From Chara braunii (lineage: Eukaryota; Streptophyta; Charophyceae; Charales; Characeae): DNA of 22,690 nt. The position numbers were made by a program, and so were the translations under genes. The notes under the pieces are model-generated. The model searched no databases, had not been told where the DNA came from, and saw only the letters and a list, made by a program, of their open reading frames with translations. Numbering within the stretch: position 1 is the stretch's first letter; each line of letters starts with the position of its first letter. The stretch spans positions 534,120 to 556,809 of the forward strand of contig BFEA01000103.1 in assembly GCA_003427395.1 (NCBI GenBank), read 5' to 3'. Positions 16,709 through 22,690 of this stretch are shown in pieces.

Positions 16709-16744
16709 GGCTAGACCACCCAAACTTATGGAACATGTCTAGCC
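16709..16744 (+). repeat. Conserved-core stem-loop, copy 1
   Basis: Arms GGCTAGAC (16709-16716) and GTCTAGCC (16737-16744) pair over 8 bp around a 20-base loop that begins with the shared core CACCCAAACTTATGGA. This is the first and most isolated of six copies. Confidence 0.85.
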
Positions 16745-16802
16745 CAACCAAGAAGTATACACAAACACAGGGCACTACAACTTTTCTCTTCCTTGGGCAT
16801 AT

Positions 16803-16840
16803 GACTAGGCCATCCTAGTCGCCCTGAACTATTTAAATAG
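16803..16840. repeat. Core-less hairpin and palindrome between copies 1 and 2
   Basis: GACTAGG-CCAT-CCTAGTC (16803-16820) is a 7 bp stem without the shared core, and CTATTTAAATAG (16829-16840) is a perfect 12-base palindrome. Confidence 0.85.
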
Positions 16841-16983
16841 CCAGAATTTATATAATTGTCTGTCCTTAGTCTTTTGAGGTAGCATATAGCTGAGCCGATC
16901 ATCTTCAGCTCAAGACTCAGCCTGCCCCTTCGTAGCATAAGTTTATTCTTAGTTAAGTACTCCCTTCAGTTGGTGATAAGCTA

Positions 16984-17022
16984 TAGTCAGGCCACCCAAA
17001 CTTATGGACCCCTGCCTGACTA
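16984..17022 (+). repeat. Conserved-core stem-loop, copy 2
   Basis: Arms TAGTCAGGC (16984-16992) and GCCTGACTA (17014-17022) pair over 9 bp around a 21-base loop beginning CACCCAAACTTATGGA. Confidence 0.85.
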
Positions 17023-17096
17023 GCCTGTTCATAGATAGTATAATAGTAAAGTATACCAAAGTTATAGCCTTCTGGTTCCAGCATGTGCGAGGCGTT

Positions 17097-17136
17097 GGAC
17101 CAAGATCACCCAAACTTATGGAACATGTCTTGGTCC
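17097..17136 (+). repeat. Conserved-core stem-loop, copy 3
   Basis: Arms GGACCAAGA (17097-17105) and TCTTGGTCC (17128-17136) pair over 9 bp, with a T-G pair next inside (17106/17127), around the core CACCCAAACTTATGGA. Confidence 0.85.
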
Positions 17137-17205
17137 TCGGCCTGGTTTGTTCTCCCCCAAAGCCAAGGCAAAAAGAAATCGACAGAAACCCAAAGCAAAC
17201 ACGGC

Positions 17206-17240
17206 CGCCAAACTACCCAAACTTATGGATTTGACTGGCG
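17206..17240 (+). repeat. Conserved-core stem-loop, copy 4 (weakest stem)
   Basis: The core CCCAAACTTATGGA is intact but only CGCCA (17206-17210) and TGGCG (17236-17240) pair. The inner part of the stem is disrupted on the left arm. It is probably a decayed member. Confidence 0.65.
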
Positions 17241-17280
17241 CCCGAAAACGCAATCACATTCAACCCTCACAAATCAGAGC

Positions 17281-17315
17281 AACCAGACCACCCAAACTTA
17301 TGGATTTGTCTGGTT
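17281..17315 (+). repeat. Conserved-core stem-loop, copy 5
   Basis: Arms AACCAGAC (17281-17288) and GTCTGGTT (17308-17315) pair over 8 bp around a 19-base loop beginning CACCCAAACTTATGGA. Confidence 0.85.
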
Positions 17316-17344
17316 CTCCATGCAATCCAAAAGTAAACATAGCA

Positions 17345-17377
17345 CTGGGCCTTCCCAAACTTATGGAACTGGCCCAG
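17345..17377 (+). repeat. Conserved-core stem-loop, copy 6
   Basis: Arms CTGGGCC (17345-17351) and GGCCCAG (17371-17377) pair over 7 bp around a 19-base loop beginning TTCCCAAACTTATGGA. Confidence 0.85.
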
Positions 17378-18059
17378 CCTTTGGTTGACCCAGTCAAACT
17401 CAAGCAAAACTGCCTTTCTCCCACCCTTCCCCTAGATGCAATCCCACAATTTGCTTTCAATCAACCAAAGAAGTTGAAACTTAACTTTATACATGCCCTC
17501 CTTTACTTTAAATTATGTCCTGAATAGAAAACAAAAGTCATAGGGCCAGGCATGCGTACACTAATCAAGCTATAGGGGGATATGCAAACATGGGTGTAGT
17601 GGGAGTATACAGATAGGAGGAAGTTACCTGATGGTTCCATGCCTCCAGAACCTCGCCTAGATTCCGGCAGAGCTCCCGCAATCGGTGGGAGGACTCCCCA
17701 CAGAGTCTTGATGCGGAACTACGGGTTGCAATCCCGCCTGCCGCCTTCCCCTCGTAACCAGGTGACTAGACTTGGAGCAAAAAAAGGTAGATAGAGAAGG
17801 TATAGAGACTCTCAGAGGGGTGCACTCAGACTCGCGTGAGGGGGCCTTGTTATCTTGGTTCGCCTGAGGGCCCCGCAATGGTGGCCAATTAACCTTGATC
17901 AGCGAGCCTAACCTGCCGAAGTAGCCCCTCCTGACGACCTTCCAACTCGTCTGGCTCGATCACCTCCCCAAGTTTCCCCCTTGTAGCCCCAAGCTCCCTC
18001 CCTACGCTCAACTACTCTAAGTCCAACTGCGGCTGCCCACACTTTGTTTCAGTCCTCAT
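17378..18059. other. No gene recognised
   Basis: Ordinary composition with short unrecognised ORFs only. A CCGGCAGAGCTCCC near 17664 resembles the ~120 bp repeat anchors and may be a stray unit. Confidence 0.35.
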
Positions 18060-19640
18060 GCGCAACAGCAGTAGTATTCAATGGCAGTTCAGCAGCAATG
18101 GCCGCCCTCGCCACCAGTCACCAACGCGGCAGCAGTTTGTGCCCAGCCGACAGCAGCCCGCAATAGTGTACAGTAACATGCAGCAGCGTGCAACAGTGTG
18201 CAGCAGTACTTGACAGCAGCCAATAGTAACACCAGCAACTCCTAGCAGCAGCGACAGTTACTGGTAGTAGCCCACAGTCACCAGCAGCAGTGGTTCTCAC
18301 ACAGCCCCTAGGTGCAGCAGCTTGTGCGCAACCAGCAGCGACCCGCAGCAGTCACTTGCAGCCCGTAGCAGCCAACAGTCATGTGCGACAGTAGGGGACA
18401 GCGTGCAATAGTTCGCAGTACTCAACAGGCGGCAACATCTGTGCACAGTACACAGCAACCCACAGTAGTACACGGCGGTAGGCAACAGTTCGTGCGCAGC
18501 CAGCAGTCAGTATGCCATAGTGTGCAACGGCCAACTGCTGTCAGCGGCCCTCTTGCAACCTAATCCCTTCCTTCGCTGTGTGAGCACTAACAGCTCCCGA
18601 GTCTGAGCGAACGGCCCCTACAACACCTTGGCTTCTTTATCAATAGGTAGCAGCGCCAGCCGGACACCAACGGAGCAGCCACCCAGATGGGTTGTACTCA
18701 GCAACGGCCCTAATTACACAGCAGCCTCCAGCTTAGTCTTCACCAGCGGGAAGCTCTGTTAACTATCGAAATGTGACTAGGTAAGCCTTTCGCACCGCAA
18801 TCCTCAGAAGTTCGCTGCCGCTGACCACAAGAACAATATCGTAGTTCTTAGCAGACTACTCGCAGCACACTGATAGCCCACAGTGGCAGTTAGCAGCAAC
18901 GGCAGCGGCCCCCAACAGTTCATAGCGGTAGCCTGTGCACAGCTCGCATCGGTATGCAACAGTATGCAGTAACCAGTAATCGGCAGCAGCAGCAACCAGC
19001 AACAGCTGCTGCAGTCCGTGCCCAACCTGCATCAGCAGCAGCAGCTGTCTCTCACTGTCCGCAGCACCCAGCAACGTGCAACAGCATCCAGCAGTGTGCA
19101 GTAGCGTGTAGCAGCCAGCCACGGTCGTCCCTAGCACGCAGCAATGCCGTCGAGGGTCAGCCGTTGCCACATGGATACCCCATCCACAGCCTTGTCCCCT
19201 GACCGGCCGTGCACCCCCACACATAGAAGGTATAGCCTGCAGCCAGAACCACGCAGCAGGCAGGTCGTCTGCAGCCCCGCCTCTTGCTCTTTGGCGGATA
19301 GGATGGACAGTGCGTCCGCTAACCGGTACGTTCCCCAGTCTCGTCAAGCGTGAATCTTTTGGTTTACAGGCGGAGCTCTCCCCCTGATGCCCTTCCCAAC
19401 TGAAAGGGGCTGCCAGGCCATGCCACCCGGCCCGGCTGCCGCATCTCCCTACTAGGCTGGCCGTAACGCTACTGTTAGCTGTTCCCCTGACCCTGAGCGA
19501 CAGCGGCTTATGCACGTGGCTCAACCATAGCAGCAACAGCCCACAATCGTGGAAAGAGCATAGTAGCGGCAGCCAGCTCAGCAACAGCTAATGGCCGCTC
19601 TGAAACCGAGGGCACTGATGTTCAGAACATAGTAGCAGCA
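18060..19640. repeat. CAG-rich cryptically simple block (about 1.6 kb)
   Basis: The plus strand is dominated by degenerate CAGCAG, GCAACAG, CAGTAG and GTGCAGCAG words in irregular order, densest at 18060-18540 and 18860-19130 and weaker elsewhere. There is no fixed long period. ORFs on the minus strand (such as 18856-19584) and plus strand follow from this composition and have no domain. The segment at 19140-19480 has more ordinary composition. Confidence 0.75.
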
Positions 19641-19928
19641 CCGCAGCCCAATAGTCAGTCTATTGTAGCCTTCAGACTAGACACCGTGACCACTGTATGT
19701 AACGGCGGAGCATTCAGCAGCGGCTTCGCAGAAAAAAGCAGCCGCAACCTTCCTTGCCCTGCAGTGTAACCTGATCAATCCCGTGATGAACAGAACTCCC
19801 TATTGTGAACAACTGGCACCACTACCAGCGGGGGGCCGATACTACGGCCGCACGTGCAAAGAACAGTGCATTTGATAAGCCTGAGAAGGTCACGATGGTG
19901 ATCAAAATCGCGTCCAGGAGCAGCTCTT

Positions 19929-20560
19929 GATGATGTCACACACGGCCCCGACCACCACATCACCTTCTACCGGCAGGAGCAAGATGGTCACTTCGACTAC
20001 GGACCTTGCCTTGCTACTCACTAAGTGCGCAAAACGAGAATGAATCTTCCCTTAGAGCAGGGGAAAAAATACATTCATTCTGTACCAGCCCCGCCGTAAC
20101 CAAATGAGCTACTCACAGTCTCGTTACTACTAGTAGTTCGGGAATGAACCTGCCCGCTGGGTACAGCCAGGTGCATTCACCTGAGGCATACAGCTACTAG
20201 TTTGAGAAAATTAGGATCTCGACAACTACAATTTGCATGAAGATGGGCACCGCTCTAGCAATGGCATGCACAACTACAGCCACAGTCGTGACCAGCAGCA
20301 GCGCTATAACTACTACGGGTGACAGCGGGGCCACCACTTAGCGCAAAAATTAGCTTGAAATGACGAGCAATATCTAAAGCTCGACTATGGCAACGAGCGC
20401 AACCTCCACCAGCATATAGAAGAGACTCTTGTCGATGGAAACGACGATCCTGACGATGTCAACCCGGCCCACGATTCCTGCGGTTTAAATTTACGATGGT
20501 GGTCACTTCGATGGACCACCTTCCACCCTCACAAAAAAAACGCTTAGATGAGAATGAACC
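19929..20560 (+). repeat. Diverged duplication, offset about 515-525 bp
   Basis: Three landmarks recur in the same order: GATGATGTCA..CGGCCC (19929) and GACGATGTCA..CGGCCC (20452); GGTCACTTCGA (19986 and 20511); GAGAATGAA(T/C)CTTCCC (20036 and 20550). A further GGGAATGAACCTGCCC lies between, at 20140. The copies are old, with many indels. Confidence 0.6.
20037..20081. repeat. 9 bp hairpin within the diverged duplication
   Basis: AGAATGAAT (20037-20045) pairs with ATTCATTCT (20073-20081). Inside, CTTCCC and GGGGA can extend the fold. The corresponding left arm recurs near 20551 but its partner is not preserved. Confidence 0.7.
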
Positions 20561-20699
20561 TTCCCCGGGAACGTGGGTAGATGCATCATGTATCAACATA
20601 ATACCAACCTTCACTCCCGGGCGCAGCTCCCAACCCACATAGTACTGAAACCACAGCTCCAACGCGGCATTTGACCCTACCAATGAACTCGCAATGGCA

Positions 20700-21331
20700 A
20701 AAAAAAACTGATTAGAGCCCTCCCTCGCCTGAATCGATTCAGGAACGGACGAGATACAACTTTTCCCATGCCACCATATTCAGCACCCTTTCACCTCCGC
20801 GCACGGCTTTTCTTACGTCCTCCTGTTTCTACTGTCTCAACACTAAAATTGACTTCACAATCGTTTTCCCCCAACCTTAGAACGTCGGGATAGCACTTTC
20901 CCTTATCTGATTCTGTTAGGAATCGGGAGGGACGAGCATTTCTCCACTCCCACACTTTACACCATCTTCTCCGCCATAGCTTCCCGTACTAACTCCTTTT
21001 TCTACTTCCTATCTTACTGACCTATCACTCACGCTAACAGCAGGTATAGCTTCGCTAGCTTTAGAAAAGCAGGATTCGACTCTCACTTCGCTCGCTTCTT
21101 CTAAGAATCGAGCTCGATGTGACCCGCTGGCTGCGCCCGGCCAGTCTCTCCGCCATCCCCCTTCTTCGAACCTACCCGGCGCCTCAAGCCGTCCGGGTTC
21201 ATCCACTCTCTGATCGGTCGTATCCCCTCTCCACGCCCGTCACTCCACCTTGGCACTCGTCGTCCTGCCTCTTATGCCCCTTCTCTCTCACCTTCGTCGC
21301 TTCCAACTTTGTCCATCCCCCTCTACTCCGG
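20700..21331. other. No gene recognised; pyrimidine-leaning spacer
   Basis: Moderately C/T-rich, with short unrecognised ORFs and no clear repeat or RNA gene. Confidence 0.35.
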
Positions 21332-21447
21332 CCTTCTCCAATCTGAATGCATCCGGTGCATCTCGTCGCCCAGGGTCATGCCACTCTCGCCTTCTCCAAT
21401 CTGAATGCATCCGGTGCATCTCGTCGCCCAGGTTCATGCCACTCTCG
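21332..21447 (+). repeat. Two-copy tandem repeat, 58 bp period
   Basis: 21332-21389 and 21390-21447 differ at a single base (CAGGGTCATG versus CAGGTTCATG). The duplication is recent. Each unit contains a small ATGCA-TCCGG-TGCAT hairpin. The period is not a multiple of three, so it is not coding in a conserved frame. Confidence 0.97.
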
Positions 21448-21720
21448 CTGCTGCCCTTATAGCCCAGCCCCCAGCGACTAGCTTGGTCGAGAGTGCGCGC
21501 GGCAACAGCGGCCCAATCTCTTGTGCAGCGTTCCAATTTTAGCGGATGTCCCGAAGGCCTGTGCCCCGGGCAGCGACCCACGGCCGACGGGTCGGCTGCC
21601 TCTATGCAGCCGTATCATCTGGGTCCTGACGCAGGCTGGCATGGTGTATCCACTGAACTAGGTTCTTGGGCACTCCCAGTTGGTCCTGGTATAGGCATGG
21701 GGCCGCATCCCATATGGGAC

Positions 21721-21780
21721 AAAAAAAAACAAGAAATAATAAAAAAAAAAAGATAATAAATAATAAAAAATAAAAATAAA
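21721..21780 (+). repeat. A-rich tract, possible retroposon tail
   Basis: Sixty bases of A with interspersed T, C and G (AATAAT-type interruptions) follow a GC-rich stretch. It could be the 3' tail of an unidentified retroposon on the plus strand or a simple A/T-rich tract. No internal RNA polymerase III boxes or target-site duplication were recognised. Confidence 0.6.
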
Positions 21781-22638
21781 ACTTAGAAATTTTAGGAAAA
21801 TGGTTGAGGGGGAGCAGGACCGTTGGCACTCGGTCCTCGGCCCTGCCTATCGGGCCCGCCGTCGGACTCCCCAACAAAACTAGGGGAGATAGTCCCGCAG
21901 GACCCTCAACCCCTCAGTTTTCTTCAAACTGCGCTCCTCCCCTACTCCACTGCTCGCTGCCGGCCTCGATCCCAGGATCCGCCTAGTGAAAGTATGGCGC
22001 TGTAACCAATAGGGCTAAGCCCAAGCCTGGACTGGCTATGCGTAGCCCGGTATGTGAATGGTAACCGTGGCCAGCCTGGGCCTGCGGCAGCAGCATTAAG
22101 GCTGCCACTTGACTTCCCCTCCAATCTCAAGGCCCCGTACATGCGCACATGCCGTCCCGGACCGGACCTTGCTCGGTACAGCATGCTTGTAGCCCCCACA
22201 ATGCCGCGCGGAGGCCGCCGCTAGCGTCTATGGTTCCTACGCACCGGCCCTTGCTGTATGAAGGGGAAAACTTCCCCCCTTTGGCTACCGTCGCACATGC
22301 AGCACAAGTGTCCCACCACCTAGCAAATCTACTTCTGATGGCGCATGCCGTATGAACGCAGGTGCGCCATGGTCAATTCAATAGAAGAAACCTTCCCTAG
22401 TTTTAGTCAAAACCAGAACTTTTGCCGCGGGAGCGCCGACCCTATAACATCAAAAATGAAACTCATCAAGCGCGCCTCAAAACTGCGCGCCCACACATGC
22501 GCTACGTCCCGTCAACCACTCAGTCAACATGAACCCACACGACCGCAACTTGTGCAGTGTACAAGCCTATTTTCTGTCACTTGCAAAAACCCAGGGCAGA
22601 TACCCTTGTAAGGGTATTCACGCCGACAACGTACCCCG

Positions 22639-22641
<3 letters not shown>
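21781..22641. other. No gene recognised
   Basis: GC-rich, ordinary complexity; short ORFs only, none with a recognisable domain. Confidence 0.35.

Positions 22642-22690
<49 letters not shown>
22642..22690. repeat. (CT)n dinucleotide microsatellite at the window edge
   Basis: An uninterrupted CT run of 49 bases continues to the last base of the window, so its length is unknown. It is the complement of the GA tract at 1141-1274. Confidence 0.97.

Noticed and set aside
15882-17377. The repeat and hairpin arrays considered as a CRISPR array
   Set aside because: Repeat units are not near-identical direct repeats with unique spacers of constant length, no cas genes are present, and the genome context is plant-like.
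18856-19584. 242-codon minus-strand ORF in the CAG-rich block
   Set aside because: Leu/Cys-rich reading (CTGCTG) follows directly from CAG-rich DNA; no domain, and other frames are equally open.

Overview
The window looks like intergenic and intronic DNA from a large, repeat-rich genome of the green lineage (land plant or charophyte-type alga). Three things suggest this: two minus-strand exons of a plant-type alpha/beta hydrolase with consensus GT-AG splice sites, a plus-strand plant-type L1-like LINE whose ORF2 ends in a zf-RVT-like zinc-binding region, and short TTTAGGG-type tracts. I cannot name a species. Isolated N bases and a 382-base N run show that this is a draft scaffold.

Layout. 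1-3000: two hydrolase exons (minus strand, 2176-3000 and 1347-1449) separated by an intron filled with a degenerate ~80 bp repeat, with a 134-base GA microsatellite further downstream. 3001-5994: no recognisable gene; a 108 bp tandem repeat, a 63 bp in-frame tandem repeat and a 1.3 kb C/T-rich cryptically simple block. 5995-11410: a decayed LINE. It has a long ORF1 with a CCHC-type knuckle, no endonuclease, and a reverse transcriptase spread over three frames with its first catalytic Asp changed to Asn. 11430-13243: possible LINE 3' region with TTTAGGG-like motifs, a two-copy tandem repeat, an N gap whose flanks are identical for 25 bases, and an A-rich tract.

13250-17400: non-coding and unusually rich in hairpins. 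It holds a perfect 27 bp inverted repeat, a CpG-rich block leading to a strong TATA box at 15068, short hairpins with unrelated stems, five ~120 bp repeat units, and a family of six stem-loops. Each member of that family carries the same core (CACCCAAACTTATGGA or a close variant), flanked by arms that differ between copies but pair with each other in all six. This is the most unusual signal in the window.

17400-22690: no gene recognised. It contains a 1.6 kb CAG-rich cryptically simple block, a diverged ~520 bp duplication, a 58 bp tandem duplication, an A-rich tract and a CT microsatellite at the edge.

The only host gene supported is the hydrolase. Its 5' exons are not visible upstream of 3000 and its 3' exons are not visible before position 1. 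Much of the window may therefore lie in a very large first-part intron or in upstream flank. The remainder is transposon and repeat DNA with no evident functional link to that gene.
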